From contig MNCI01001349.1 in the NCBI GenBank assembly GCA_015680685.1, positions 74,092 to 138,091 of the forward strand: DNA of 64,000 nucleotides, given 5' to 3'. Every line of letters starts with the position of its first letter. The first letter of the stretch is position 1. Origin of the DNA: Gnetum montanum (lineage: Eukaryota > Streptophyta > Gnetopsida > Gnetales > Gnetaceae). The position numbers and the translations under genes were made by a program. Of the stretch, positions 35,200 through 48,710 are shown in pieces. The notes beneath the pieces were generated by a model. That model was given only the letters and a program-made list of their open reading frames with translations. It ran no database searches and was not told the DNA's origin.

Positions 35200-36760
35200 A
35201 TGACAAGCTAGTAATCACTAATACCAAACTTACTCCTAAAGAGAAATAGGAATTGTTGAAAGTGGTGAATGAATGGCCAATAATCTTTGCTTGGTCATAT
35301 CATGAGCTTATATGGATAGATCCTCAGATATGCCAACACTACATCTAGACAAACTCCTTCATCAAGCTAAAGAGGGAACCACAATAATGATTGAATCCTA
35401 AGCTCAAGTAGATTATCAAAGAGAAGAATGAGCAACTCCTTAAAGCTAGGTTCATCTAACCAATTGTGAATAGTGAGTGGGTTAGCCCATTAGTTGTTAT
35501 TCTAAAGGAGAAAAATGAAGAGTTTGCATAGACTTTTAGTTATTGAACATGGTAACATACAAGGACCACTTTCTATTGTCATTTGTGAACTAGGTGTTGG
35601 ACACCATAGTAGGGCATCACTATTACAACTTCCTAGATGATTACAATGGCTATAACCAAATCCAAATAGCACCAGAGGACTAGGTGAAGACTAAATTCAC
35701 AAGTCCTTGTGCGACTTTTGCATATATGAAGATGCCCTTTGGCCTATGCAATGGCCCTGCTACATTCCAACAATTGGTCCTTAGCATCTTTCAACAACAA
35801 ATTAGTAGCAGAATAAAAGTATTCATGGATGACTTCTCTACCTATGGAGTTACGTTTAAGCAAGTCTTGCGCCATCTTAAGCAAGTACTTCAAATATTTG
35901 TGGAGCCAAATTTAAGGCTTAATTGGAAAAAGAGCCACTTGATGGTCTAAGAAAGCATTATCATGGGGTAAATAATTTCCAATAAAGGGATCAAGGTGGA
36001 CCTAGAAAAAGTACAGGTCATCCAAGAAATACTTAGGCAACCTAAAACAGTTGAATATGTAAGGTCATTCCTTGGTCACACTGGACATTATAGGTGCTTC
36101 ATTGATAACTTCTTGAAAATATCTACACCATTGGTGGAACTAATGAAGAACGATGCACCATTCACCTAGAATAGAAAATGCAAGAGCACATTCCAATAAT
36201 TAAAACATAAGCTCATAGAAACTCCAATTCTACGGGCACCTAACTAGTTTAGGTCATTCCACATCATCACTAATGCATCTAATTATGATTTTGGGGTCAT
36301 GCTTACATAATTGAATGATTAGAAACATCCCTGTTATATCCATTATGCAAGTCAAAGCATTGTGGATGCATAATTAAACTACATAACCACTAAAAAGGAG
36401 CTCATGGGAGTGGTGTATACCTAAGAGAAATTCAAGCACTATGTGTTGGGATACCAAGTTTTTATGCACACTAATCACAATGCTATATGATTCCTTATGA
36501 ACAAGCTAATAGTGAGCCCCCATGTCATACGGTGGCTAGTGATTCTTCAAGAGTTTGAACTTATGATGGTAGATAGAAACGGGACCAGGAATATGGTTGC
36601 TAATCACTTGTTTTGGTTACAATGGGATAGCAAGGAGGATGAAGGTCCATTATTTGATCAATTTCCAAATAAAATCCTCTTTTTTGGATTTGTTGAATTC
36701 AAAAATCCCAAATATTTTAATTGGTATAATCACATCCTCTCTTACCTACTCACTTAATAG
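35200..36760 (+). pseudogene. Reverse transcriptase and RNase H of the second element
   Basis: Frame 2. ELLKVVNEWPIIFAWSYHEL (35250-35310) leads into the fingers (ARFI then PIVNSEWVSPLVV). The palm (35684-35950) has MKMPFGLCNGPATFQQLV and the catalytic FMDDFSTYG (35822-35848, Met-Asp-Asp at the centre). GIKVDLEKVQVIQEI and RSFLGHTGHYRCFI follow. RNase H starts near FHIITNASNYDFGVML (about 36260-36310) and includes ITTKKELMGVVY and FMHTNHNAI. Stops are frequent outside 35684-35950. FMDDFSTYG with MPFGLCN is typical of the Athila side of Ty3/gypsy. Confidence 0.82.
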
Positions 36761-37920
36761 ATGCCACATTCATCAAGCCAAACATTACAAGTAAATCAAG
36801 GGTAACCTCTACAAGAGCTGTGTTGATGACCTGGTACAATGGTATGTACCTAATATTGATCAAGTTAGATTCTTTTAAGATGCTTATGAAGGTTCTTGTC
36901 AAGGCCACTATGTTGCAAGGAGGAAGGCCATTAAAATCCTCATGGTAGGGTATTACTAGCCAATAATCGTTAGGGATATCCATCACTTCTTCCATTCATG
37001 TGACAGATGCCAAAGAGATGGAGTGATTACTACAAGATTGGAAAGGCCTAAACAATGGATTCAACCACTAGAGCCTTTTGATCTTTGGAAAATTGACTTT
37101 ATGGGGCCCATCAATCCTATGTCCAATGGAAAGGTGTATAGCATCATTGTTGTTGACTACTATCCTAAGTGGGCTGAAACCATTATTGTCATCAATTGTT
37201 CATTCTCTATGGAAGCATTATGTATATAAAAAAATATGGTAAATATGTTTCATGTACCAATGAGAGTAATTTTTGATAATGGAACACATTTTACAAGTGC
37301 CACTTTTTAGAAACTCATGTAATGCTTGGGGGTAGAGCACAAACTCATAATTCCATACCACCCTCAAGCCAACGATCAAGTAGAAGTTACTAATAGGGAA
37401 ATAATAAAGATACTAACATGCATAGTTAGTAAGTATATAAAGGGCTAGAGCTCCAAACTTAATGATGCTCTTTGGAATTATCAATCAACATGGAAACTTT
37501 CTATCGATTATTTCCCTATGAGTTAGTGTACGAAAAAATTCCCAACTCTTCCAATCCAAATAAATCTCTATAAACTTGACCTTGATTTGAGTCTAGCCCA
37601 AAGAGAAGATTAATTAACTTAAACATGCTAGACAAAAACTAGTTAGTGGTCCTATCCTTGAATGAATTACACAAGGCACACAACAAACAACATCATGATC
37701 TCAAAATATGAAAAGTTAAATTTCAACTAGGAGATAAGGTTCTTTACTATAACCCCATGCACATACCTCAACTTACAAAATTCCAAACACTATGGAGTAC
37801 ACCTTATATTACCCATGTAACTTTTCTATTTATGGCCATGATAATCTACCATCCTGCTAGCCTAGACAAATGGTTATTGGCCAACATGCAACAAGTCAAA
37901 CATTTCCTAGACTCATGAGT
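36761..37920 (+). pseudogene. Integrase of the second element
   Basis: In a different frame from RT, so there is a shift near 36757-37023. The zinc region ends in FFHSCDRCQRDGVI (about 36985-37030), keeping C-x-x-C. The core shows WKIDFMGPINPMSNG (37088), VIFDNGTHF (about 37270) and NDQVEVTNREII (37372-37410): all three catalytic acids are readable. The C-terminal part has KVKFQLGDKVLYYNP-like sequence (about 37710-37755). Single stops occur at 37227, 37308 and later. Confidence 0.82.
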
Positions 37921-39899
37921 AACTAGTGATAACAACACATCAAATAATGGCTAAGATCCTTCTATTTTTCAAATCTCCTCCTTCTAACTCAGTCATAAGG
38001 AGGATGGCCAACCATGCTAACATTTTGTGATGGCTACTCAATTTTTCAAATTTTTTGTTTTAAATCATGTTTTATACATTTTCCATTTTCTTGAGTATTA
38101 TGAAATTTATTTTATATATTTATTTTGATTCAATTTTCTTGCATGTGTTTTCTTCTTTATTTTCTATTACCATCAGGACTTTGATGCTTGATACAGCTAC
38201 TAGCTATTAGAAGTTTAATTAAACTATATTTCATAGCTAAATTACTTACTTAATAATTGGAGTTCATCTTTGAAATATGACATCGATAAATGGAACATTG
38301 ATTTTATTATGGTATCATGGAGTGAGCTCACATCATCCATCCATTCAACTTAACTCTATGGTGTTATTTCATATAGGAAGCATGATCTCCTTTCTTAATT
38401 ACAACTTATAAAAGAATTTGTGACCTTGATACATAATGGACTTAGAATGAATCAAGTGGAATAGATAACGATGTGGTTTCAAGGGGAATTTTTACTTTTT
38501 ATACTTGCCTCCCTTCTTGAGTTTTATGGGTATTCTCATTAAATCCTTATCATTTCTAACATCAACCATTAACAAGAAGAATGCCATTGCATGTATGGTT
38601 TCCATTGAAAAAAACATGGAAATTCAAAGCACATCTCTTAGACAAAATAATGGGCTACAAGCACTAGTTATGGGGTTGGAAAGACTTGTTACACATGCTT
38701 GAAGGCACCCCTTTAACAAAAGGTCCTTTCTAACTTCCTTCTTCTCTTTTCTTTCTATTTGGCATGATGGATGATCTTTGGTAGTGTTCATGAACTCTAG
38801 AGGTTGAATGATCTAAATGTACTAATGCAAAGTCATTGGACATGGATGGACTTGGTTTTAACTAAATTAGAACAATATTGGATCACATTAACCACACATT
38901 TCACAAGGACTTCATGTGATGAGGATGTGAGACTCCATTTCCATTCTCTTTCTCTACCATCATTCAAATGCTTGCCATCCACCACCTCATTGCCTCTTAT
39001 TAGGGTTAATTAATGTGTCTATTTTAATATGTCCTAATTCTTTGATGATTTCTTGCATGGATTTGATTTTTAATGATCCATGATTATTAATAATCCTTGG
39101 TGCCTACAAACTCCTAGGAATGATGGTGTGTAAGAGCATTAAGGACATGGACCTACTATAGGAAGGATCCACTTACATACTCCTTGGTCTAGTTTTGTTA
39201 AACGTCCTATCCCTTAGTTATTTTTCATTTAATTCCATTATTTTCCTACACAAGCATCTAGTTTTACACTCCTTAGCAATATAATTTTCTCCAAATCTCA
39301 TTTTTTGATTCATTTCATGCCCTTTTCCATGATTTGTCATCATTTTAGGTTTTTCTAGCTTCCTTTGGACTCAAATTTCATCATAAAACTCGTCCCCAAC
39401 ATTTTGCTTTTTACATGGAAAAAATTTCTTCAAATGCTTGTGTCAATGCATTCCCATTGATGCAACATAAAAAATCTATAAATACTATCAACAATTAGCA
39501 AATTTTTAACATTTTCCTTAAAATGCAAGGGTAGATGTTGCCATTTCTTAAAGCCCAAAAACCTTCCAAATGCCATAACTTCTACACCACTTGTCCAATT
39601 AATCTATTTTTTTTAACCCTCTAACTATTGAAGGTAAGCTTTACATCATGGGGGCCACAAATATTTGGTTTATGATGGAAAATTTTTTGGAAATTTTTCC
39701 AACTCCTCAAGGTTTAATATTAAAATAATATTAAAGCTCCCATCTACATCAAGTTAAACCTCATAAACAAACTCATGTAGTTAATGAATTAAATAATAAT
39801 AAAATAATTAGCCTATCATGATCACAACGAGGCCTAAGTGTAACTTAACCAAATGAGAAGGGTATCAAAAAGAACTAAAGGTTACACATTAACTACTAA
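37921..39899. other. Spacer between integrase and third ORF
   Basis: AT-rich, no frame above 70 codons with any recognised motif. Nothing else seen. Confidence 0.5.
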
Positions 39900-42770
39900 T
39901 CCTTGGTTACGTTTGTGATCCTAGATGGTATTAAAAATGGGAGCACTAGCAAGAGGACCATCACAATTGAGGGAAAAGTGTCCATGAGGAGGAAGGATCC
40001 AACAACAACCACAATAGCCCCAAGAACAAGAGGTCAAAGTAACTCACACGATGGGACCTCTTTAGAAGGATCCTAAAGTGGAATCTATTTGACAAATTCC
40101 CATAGCTAAAATTGGCCAATCAAGGTAAGATGAGGTGCCAAGGCCAAGACCCAATATAGAGGTCACACTAATAGAGGCCTACCTTGAAAATATTTGAACC
40201 AAGAAGATCTAGAGTTCACTTTTCTAAGAACTAAACTTCATATCCTTCTTGCAACTAGTACCTAAGGAAGTTTGCATCCAACTATAGGGGTCTTCCATGT
40301 GGCCCATTCTCATCTAGGGGAGAATGGCACATAGAGGAGACTTACCTAGTTTGAAGCAATCAACAAGATACAATGGTGAAAATCAAAGATACTACTATCT
40401 CCTTTTCAATTGAGGCCATTAACGAGATCCTTGGCTTGCCCCATATAGGGGTAACATTGGTAAAGATATTCACACACACAACCCCCAAAGCTAGAAAAGA
40501 GTAGATCTAGCATTGCTATGGGGTAGACTATAAGGAGTATGGTGCACTAATCAAGGTGGAGTGTGCATACTTCAAGATAGTAACTTATTACCTAAATCCT
40601 AGAGTGAAGTACAACAAGGTTACATCCTTCTCTACCCATGTGTGTGTTGCTCTAAGTAGTACATTTCCTATCAACCTTCCTTAGCTCATCCACCTAAAGA
40701 TTGAAAAGCATTTCAAAGAAAATAAGCAAGGAAGGAAGACACTCCCCTTTCCATGGCTCATTAAAAACCTTTGAAGAAGGGGAAGGCATAGCATGCTATT
40801 CTAATCACACACTGTGCCATGCTCTTGCCACATCTTGATGGGAGATGATGAAAGACAAAGATATTATAAAGCTATTAGAAGAGGAGCATCCACCATCACC
40901 ATCGAAGAGACCACACCAAAAGCACATGTAGTTGTAGAAAGGATTAAAAAAATTTGTGAGTAGCTGCTATAATAATAATAGGGATAGGTAAGTGGTGGAA
41001 AGCCATTGCTCTACTATCTAACATTGAGCCATCTTAATGAGGTTACCCAGAGCATCAGTTGGCTGAAGAAGACCACCTTGCTATTCTCTACACAATGCAC
41101 ACAGGCATCCACAAGAACAAATCCTAGCACCCAGGAAGATATGGTGTCCATCCCTAGATAAGCATTCCTTGAAATCTATGGGAATGTTACAACTTTCTCA
41201 ATGTACCTAGAGGAGGCAAGGGGGTGACTATTCTAGTGATGAAGCACCATGAATAGGAGATAGTCGCAAAAGTGGTGGCCAATAGGATGGTTAAGGACTT
41301 AAATATTTCTACTACAATGGTGCCAAACATTGTTGTTCTAAAAGATTTTCAAGCCTCCATAGGAGTAGGGACTGGTTGGCTTAGTGTAGCCCAATAGGAG
41401 GAAGTGTTGGACCGATTGGTGGAAATTGAGCAATTGCTTTCAGAGATCTTTGATCTCCTAGATGAGATTATAACAACCCAATTGAAGCTACTAGAGACCA
41501 AGGGTAAGTTAATCATTACCAACACCTATTTGCAAGTAGCCACCATCGAAAACCAATAGTTGGCTATTGAATTTGTGAAGTTGTGGACCCATCTCTCTAA
41601 CCCTGTCATTCTCAACTCGAACCTCAATGGAAATGAAGCTTTCAAATAACTTCAACAAAAACTTAGAGAGGCTGAGAATGAAAAGGAGATTATGGTATTT
41701 GACACCTCCTTATTAGAATCATTATCATTCAAAACTGATAAGGAATTAGCTCAAGTGCATAAAGAAAACTTGGTCCTCATCAAGGACATCCACCACCTGT
41801 GAAATGTTAAGTAGCAGAAGGACCAAATTGTCAAATTCATTTGACAATAGCTGGAGTAGCTAGCCAAGGTGAGCCTTGACTTGAGGATATTGGTAGTGGA
41901 GAATCAAAATCTCTCTATGGAGAAAGTCTGGATGCTTCACCAAAAAAAGGGTCATTGAGGTAACTACCTAGAAGAACAAGGCCTTGAAATTTAAATGGTT
42001 CAAAAAACATTATAAAGATTAGGTTGGTCTTCTTAAAAAGGTAAATGAGAAAGAGATTCAATTGGCCAAGGTAAATATGAATGAGGCCTCCTAACAACTC
42101 CAACAAAGAGTCAATGTTTGGAAGCCAATTTTTTATGGCTTAAGTGTAAATAATAGAGTTGAGATCTACCTGAAGGAGTTGCAGATATAGGAGATGACTG
42201 AATACATAGAGCATGTTAACATTTGATATGCAAAATTGACTATGCTAATTATAGGAAGGCTAAGAATAGAGTTGAAGAAACAAGTGGGCAATTAGGACCT
42301 CTTAAATAATGTAGAATTCAAGCACCATAAAGATATCAAATAAAAGTTAGAGATAGCCAAAGCAAAGTTTGAAGTTCTCAGGAGCCAATTCACTAACTAA
42401 CAATCGATGGTTGAGAACCTAGCTAGGAGAATGAACAATTAGCACAAATTACATAACCTAGTAAAGACATTTGACATTGAATAGAAACAATTTGCAGCAT
42501 AGTTTGTTAATACTAAGGAATTGTTTCCAATAGTGCCTTACCCATGGAACAATCTTATACCAACCCACATTGGTGAAGCTGTGTGGGCTATGCATGACCC
42601 ACATAGCAAAGAAGAGAAAATGAAAGCATTTTTTAATGCTTTTTGACTTCTACTCGAAGCAATAGCAACAACAGGACAACCTTAACCACCTTCACTACCA
42701 CAAGTGCTAGAGCTTTGCAAAGGTCCTTCAGCATCCTAGGAGCCTTCACCTCCTAGTACTATTTGAACTT
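39900..42770 (+). pseudogene. Third ORF of the second element: plant transposon-associated domain plus coiled coils
   Basis: A sense-strand ORF relic in the place of the env-like ORF of Athila elements. At about 40379-40450 it reads VKIKDTTISFSIEAINEILGL. AYFKIVTYYLNPRV (about 40567-40608), FSTHVCVALSSTFPINLP (40631-40685) and LIHLKIEKHFK complete the pattern. I associate this with the putative plant transposon protein domain (Transposase_32-like) found in retrotransposon ORFs. From about 41350 to 42500 the reading is rich in Leu, Glu and Lys with heptad-like spacing (EEVLDRLVEIEQLLSEIFDLL), probably coiled coil. No signal peptide or clear membrane segment is seen, so there is no direct support for an envelope role. 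Stops are numerous. Confidence 0.55.
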
Positions 42771-42996
42771 CACCTCATCTTTGACAATTAGAGGGATCTT
42801 GCTATCATTTTTGTAAAGGGTGTCCAACTTTGTTATCATGGACACCAATTTTGTAACTCCATATAATTTAGCACTTAAAGTCAATTAGTTAGTTAGAGTT
42901 AATCAATCAATAATTCTATACTTTTTCAAATTTTGTAAAAAGCTTGATCCTACTTTTGTTCATTCGAGGATGAGTTTTCACTTAGTCATGGGGGTA

Positions 42997-43785
42997 TGAT
43001 AAATCATCGTTGACTAACTACGTCGATAGGCATGCATCAACATAGCCTTGTCAATGCATGGATGCATGGGTCAATGCAATGTCAAGTCAATCCTATATAA
43101 ATATGTGTAGCCACCACATTTATGATATGTTAAATCATTAGTGTAGTTGAACTCTTGTAGTATGAACTAAAGCAATTGTATGAATCTTTATTTGACCACC
43201 ATGTACCTAAATACATTAATGTGATCGGTAATAAAGACAAGAATCTTGACATTCATTGTAGCACTTGGGATAAATTAATATTTCTTACTTGCGCTTTGTT
43301 ATTAATGCACTTTATGTTTTTGCCCTAATTAATTACTACATTTAATAATGAATACATAAGTATGACAACTTCAAGCATACTATTTAACACTTGGTAATCC
43401 TAGTAGTGACTATTTGGTATGCACAGTAACTATCACATGGTAACCTAGTAGCATTGATATGAGTTCAAGATGTGTGTGGCAAGGGGGCATGGATGCTTAT
43501 GTTTGGATAGTTAGCTCTAGAACCGTTGGATAGTTAGAATAGTTAATTACCAACCATTTACCTTCTCACCCACACTTACGCTAAAAATATAAATATAAAT
43601 AAATATCATATGCCTTGACTCACACTTAACCATACATAAGAGCCTACACATGTGAGAATTAAGAAGGCAATGATCATACGTTTCCCCTAAGTCACCATCT
43701 TTGTCTATAGGCACACTTAGGAGCTAAGTCCACGGAACATGCTTATGATTCATATGTTTGGGCATAGGAACTACTCATTGCTCAC
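42997..43785 (+). repeat. 3' LTR of the second element (end approximate)
   Basis: Starts TGATAAATCATCG directly after a G-rich tract CATGGGGGTA. A TATA box, TATATAA, is at 43094-43100. The stretch 43170-43780 is matched on the minus strand by 61262-61878, an independent copy of the same LTR family. The 3' end is not fixed because no 5' LTR is present. Confidence 0.68.
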
Positions 43786-45709
43786 CAAGGATGGAAACCT
43801 AAAAATGCATGCCAAAACTTTTGGACCATTCTTTTTATGTTTTGCTAAAGTTTCATCTCTATTTGGCACTTCTTTATGATTTTATTCTTAATTTTGTTAG
43901 TACATTTTATTTTTGTAATCAAACAACACCCCAACCCCAAATTTTGATTTTGATTTTAATGCCTCAATACAAGTTTTGTCACTCTTACAATATTATTCTT
44001 CCTCATAATCTATAACCTAAAATAGATTTTAATTATATAAACTAAGTTAAAATAAGGTTCAAGGTGAAATGAAAAAATTAGTAATAATTTAGAGTAATAC
44101 TAAAATGTACGTAATGGACAATTGACATAACCAAAAACATTATTTGAAAAATAGTATGATTACCCTTTTACCTTGCCTACGGGGCATCCTACTAGGCTTA
44201 TCCCATGAACCTAAACTATTCACTATTATTTAGGTTATTTTTATTGCATTTACAAGGGGTTGGGCATCCATTTCATAAATGTCATTAGCAGTAAAAGATT
44301 GTTGGTTATCACTAGCAACATAAGACCTTAATGTGAAAGTAAACGATATTAGAAAACTCCAACCCACACGGTCAAAATTTTCGCAGCAAATGGTAAGAAA
44401 GGTCTCTCCTTGTAGGGAATTGTCACCATTAATGTTCAGGAATAATGTTGGCGCATGCAATTTAGGATAATGATTTTTGCGTTTTGATGTAGTTTAGATT
44501 TAAACGTTCCGAGTAATGGGCTGTAGTCAGGGTGTATTTGACTCCCCGGTTAACCTATCCCATTATTTTCTCGTTTTGTCGTGATTCGCATAATGTACGG
44601 CTTAGTAGGTGGATAATTGCAAACTGGTCCTTCGCGAACAACCTGAGAGAGAAGATATCTAAACCAGGAAACCAGAAGAAATGCAGCAGAGCACCATGTA
44701 ATGGAATATCAGGTTCGGTAAATTACCAAAACCATGTAAACCAGGGGCGCATGTAAGCTGATCAAGTTAAAGATGAACAAGCTGAGATAAAGTGGTCATG
44801 TTCTCTCAGTCTAGGAACGTAACACAATTCCAGATTCTATTCCTTTTCAGGAATGAGAAAATTGAAGAGAGTAAGACCTTGGGAGTCTATGATTCGGCAG
44901 ACAACGCACCTTGATCACGTCAACCTCGAAGGTAAAGCGTTACTATACGCTTCAGGGTTTTATTAGTTAAAGTACAGTCCCAAGAAAACTACCAAATGAC
45001 CTGTTAATTCAGTTTTACTTCTCCGTTTTGCCATCTTGGAACGTACAGACTCTACCGCCGAGTTTTTGATCCTGTGGTTGGTAAATGGTCCTATTACAAT
45101 GTTTGATTTCAAAGAGCTATGGTCCATGATAATAATGAGGATTCGACACATTTAGTTGGAAGCCAGGCCTGTTTCCATGAGAACTTTGTAAAATAAGGAT
45201 CCAGTTCAAGACTTTCAAGTATGCAATGCAGCCAACTCTTTTGACAAATTTAGTTCACCTCGCTTTATTCCAAGGTATTCGGTAGACGGAGTAATGACTG
45301 ACAAAACCACGCAACAGCCGATTTGCAGAAGATCTACGAAACAAGAATGCAAACATTCATCGGCTAATGATTATTAATTGATTCAATTCAGAAACAAACC
45401 GCACAAACAAAACAGAGAGGGGTATCATCTGGAGTTAAGGTAAAGCCACAATTTCCAAAGCGGGAAAAACCTCATTTAACCTTCGGCTTAACCACTCAGG
45501 CCCTGTGCACAAGATTAGATTTTTTAGTTACAGGTGTTGTTGATCTTGGTTACCAATTTCGATGAACAGCGCACATGCTTAGAAGTCGTGCGTCTCCTGG
45601 GTCCGGGCCTACGCATCGACCCAGAACTCGTTCTTCTTAGACTTCGCTGCTGCAATGACTAAGATGAGCAACACCGGCTCCTCTGGCAAGATCCGCAGCC
45701 ACTGCCATA
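43786..45709. other. Probable low-copy host DNA left of the hAT element
   Basis: 43786-44460 is AT-rich and shows nothing. From about 44461 to 45709 CpG becomes frequent: by eye I count roughly 45 in 1.25 kb, against a handful per kb in the second element. No complete gene is visible. On the minus strand, 45717-45611 reads an open 35-codon stretch with a hydrophobic segment (VLLILVIAAAKSKKNEF), ending at a TAG. It could be an exon edge or chance. Confidence 0.4.
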
Positions 45710-45717
45710 GTCCCAAC
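45710..45717. repeat. 8-bp target-site duplication, left
   Basis: GTCCCAAC, repeated exactly at 51228-51235. Eight base pairs is the duplication length made by hAT transposases. Confidence 0.9.
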
Positions 45718-45805
45718 CATTGTTACCGGAAATGCGAAACGGGGCAACGTCACGGCAACCACAACGCAACGAAACGGCAAAAAATCAGGTTACGAACAAG
45801 AAACG

Positions 45806-45899
45806 AGTAGAACCAATTACTAACTTTAGCAATTTTTATATTTTAGTAAAANCAGTAGAACCAATTACTAACTTTAGCAATTTTTATATTTTAGTAAAA
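45806..45899. other. Assembly joint: identical 46-bp ends around a single N
   Basis: 45806-45851 equals 45854-45899 over 46 bases, with N at 45852 (and one C at 45853) between. It is the same kind of artefact as at 12676. Confidence 0.86.
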
Positions 45900-46208
45900 T
45901 TATGTGTATATTTCTTTGTTTTATACACCAACAATTTAAAATGCAATACAATACAATGATTTTTATATATAAAAATTTACAATATTTTTATTTATTGATA
46001 TCTAAGAACAATTACCCATCAATAAACTTAATAGAAGTTGTAAAATAATTTATTTAAAAAATAGTAAAACGATAAAAATATATATTAAGAACAATTTTGG
46101 TGATTGATAAATAAAACTTTTTAAATAAGTACATGACATATTAAGTCCAATACATTAACATCTTAAACATGTAACATACTTAATATTGTTTATACCATAT
46201 TGTTACTA

Positions 46209-48521
46209 TTATTTTTCATACGTTTTTTTTATTTTATCACCATCAAACATATTTTCATAATTAGAATCTAGAACTTCTATAGGAAGTTCATCATCTCCAT
46301 CATCCATAGATCTTTCATAATCCCACATTTGATGAGGACCCATTTTGTAATCTTGAGAAGATTGAGATAATAACCTAATATTTGAACGAACAAAAGCTAA
46401 ATTTTCAGCCTTTGCAATGCGTAATGTGTTGCATTTTGTTGAGTGAATAAATACATATTCACTCCAATTTCTTTCACATGTTGGAAACCTATAATACAAA
46501 AAAGAATTAAATTAAAAACTTAATAAGAGGATTTCGCTAAGAAATCTTTGTTACATAAGCACAAGGATTTTTGATTATCTTCTTCCATAATCAATAAAAG
46601 TGAAAAAAAACTTTATTAAAAATAAGATAGAAATATGTTATTTTAGCTTAAATAAAGAAAAAAACAAAAATTAGAGGCAGCAAACATGAAGATAGAAAAT
46701 ATTAATGTCATTAAATATTCAATTCACAAAAAAGTATTTATAAATATCTTTCAAGTAAAATTTAAAAAAGAAAACTTACTTGAGATAAAACACGAATTGC
46801 TACCTCATTCAATAATGGAGTTTGAGTTCCATACTGATTCTAAAATGTAAAAGCATCTAATGTTTCACGATCATGTGCACAACCAGGATGTGCAAAATCT
46901 TCCTCTGATTTGATATAAATGTCATATTCTTTCTTTATCTTTACATGATCTTCTCTACTTGAAAAACATCGATCAATATAAGTTTTTCAACCTTTGTTAA
47001 CTTCCTCATCTATCCATGGCTTTTTCTAAAACCATTTTGGATTAAGAAGAAACCCAATAGAATGAAGGGGAGATTGAAGCATCCTCAATCTCTTTTTACA
47101 TTCCCATATTAAATCGTTTGTATGCTGATCAAAAGAAAATGAATCATTTTGTAAAATCTAAAACAATGATTCTATCATTTGTACCATTTTTTCAAAAATT
47201 TCTCCCATGAATGGAGAATTACTATCACAAAGTCTTAAAATCTCATAGATGGGATAAAAAAATTTTAAAGCAGCTTCAACTTGTTTCCAAAATAATTTTT
47301 CCCTACCTCCAACAATAAGATCAACAATTTATTCACATAAACTTGAATTAACACTTGATGAAATTTTCCACCTTTCTCACTCTACTGAAATTACCATTTC
47401 TCTAAAAAGATGTTCAATCATAATAAATTGTGAAGCAAACCCAGTTTCTGCATATTTTAGTAATTGTAAAGAGTACTTTCTGTAGATGGCTTTTGACAAT
47501 GAATAATTAATGATAAATTGCTAAATTTTTTTACCATTTGCTACAACTTCAGATATTCAGTCAACACCAACATAAATATCTTTTAATAACAAATTCAAGC
47601 AATGTGTTGCACAAGGAGTCCAAAACATATTTGAATACTCATCCTCTATCATCTCTCTTGCCAACACACTATTTGAAGCACTATCTGTGATAATGTGCAC
47701 AATATTATCTCTTCCTATTGTATTTATAGCCTCACAAAATAATCTCATTAAATAAACAACAATTTTAACATTTTCTGAAGTGTCATGTGACTTGATAAAA
47801 ATAACACCTTTTGGAGATAATGCAAGGATATTAATAAGTGGTTTGTTGGTAATATATGTCCACCTATTTGATAAAATAGAAACACCTGTAATAGACCAAC
47901 TATCCTTTATGCCTCTTAAATTTGCTTCAACTCGAGCTTTTTCTTCAATTAAAAATGTTGTTCTAATTTTTTCATAACAAGGTGGCACATACCCTTTTGA
48001 AGCAGAATTTATCATATGTATGTCTTGTTTAAAATAAGGAGACCTAGCAATGTTAAAAGGCATGCCACATGCATACAAAAGTCTTGTTATAACTGCATTC
48101 ACCTTTTTTTTATTTGAAGAATCAAACATTTTTTCTAAATTAGTATTTGACATTAAAATACTAACATTTGTATGTGTATCTATACTCTTGATGATGGACA
48201 TGGCATCAAAATGCTTGAATTGCTCAATGAGATCTTCTTTTTTAGATTTTGGTATTTTTTTACACACCAAAATTTGCTCTTTCTTCCCAATTCCAAGCAA
48301 GTGATATCTAACACATGCAATAGAACTACTTCTATTATGTTGCGATAAGGACAAATCCATGATTTGCTTCCTGAACTGTTATACTTACCTCCAGAATATT
48401 TCCCTTTAACATTTACTATAGTCCATAGCTTTTTCTAAAAATCCTTTTTTAGTAATTGATATTTTGATTTTTCTCCATGCCCTTCTTGCTCTTCAGAATG
48501 CAAATCTTCTTCAGATGACAT
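46209..48521 (-). pseudogene. hAT transposase (BED finger, DUF659, C-terminal dimerisation)
   Basis: Start at ATG 48521, opening MSSEEDLHSEEQEGHGEK. A BED-type zinc finger follows but is split by a frameshift near 48350: the Cys part SWICPY is in one frame, and SSSIACVRYHLLGIGKKE is in the next. From 48360 to 47557 one frame is open for 267 codons and carries the DUF659 core: RGIKDSWSITGVSILSNRWT, NKPLINILALSPKG, HIITDSASNSV (catalytic-type Asp) and FWTPCATHCLNLLL (conserved Cys-His). The usual SDGWTD reads SNRWTY, losing an acidic residue. 47550-46500 is fragmentary. 46499-46209 has NWSEYVFIHSTKCNTLR from the dimerisation region, ending in an acidic tail. Confidence 0.85.
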
Positions 48522-48710
48522 TGATCCTATATGCTTGTTTTAAAAATTCATAATATTATTTACAAAGAAGATTAAAACAAACCATAAAACAAAAATGTAT
48601 TTTAAAAATGACTGATGCAATCATGCTCTTTGGTAGACAATATATAACAGAATTCCATCCAAAACATAAAAATAAAAAATAAATATTCTTCCAAGTCCTA
48701 TTCAAAAAAA

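Larger units (their letters stand above)
31673..43785 (+). mobile_element. Second Ty3/gypsy element, Athila-like RT, with third ORF; 5' LTR lost
   Basis: Sense-strand order is gag-like sequence (about 31944-34010), RT and RNase H (35200-36760), integrase (36800-37915), a 2-kb spacer, a third ORF (about 39900-42770), a polypurine tract and a 3' LTR. The RT motifs MPFGLCNGPATFQ and FMDDFSTYG resemble the Athila branch. No 5' LTR is found between the truncated LTR at 31672 and gag. CpG is very rare and stops are dense, so it is old. Confidence 0.78.

Noticed and set aside
44461-45709. Organelle DNA insertion, because of higher GC and CpG
   Set aside because: I recognise no plastid or mitochondrial gene, rRNA or tRNA sequence in it.
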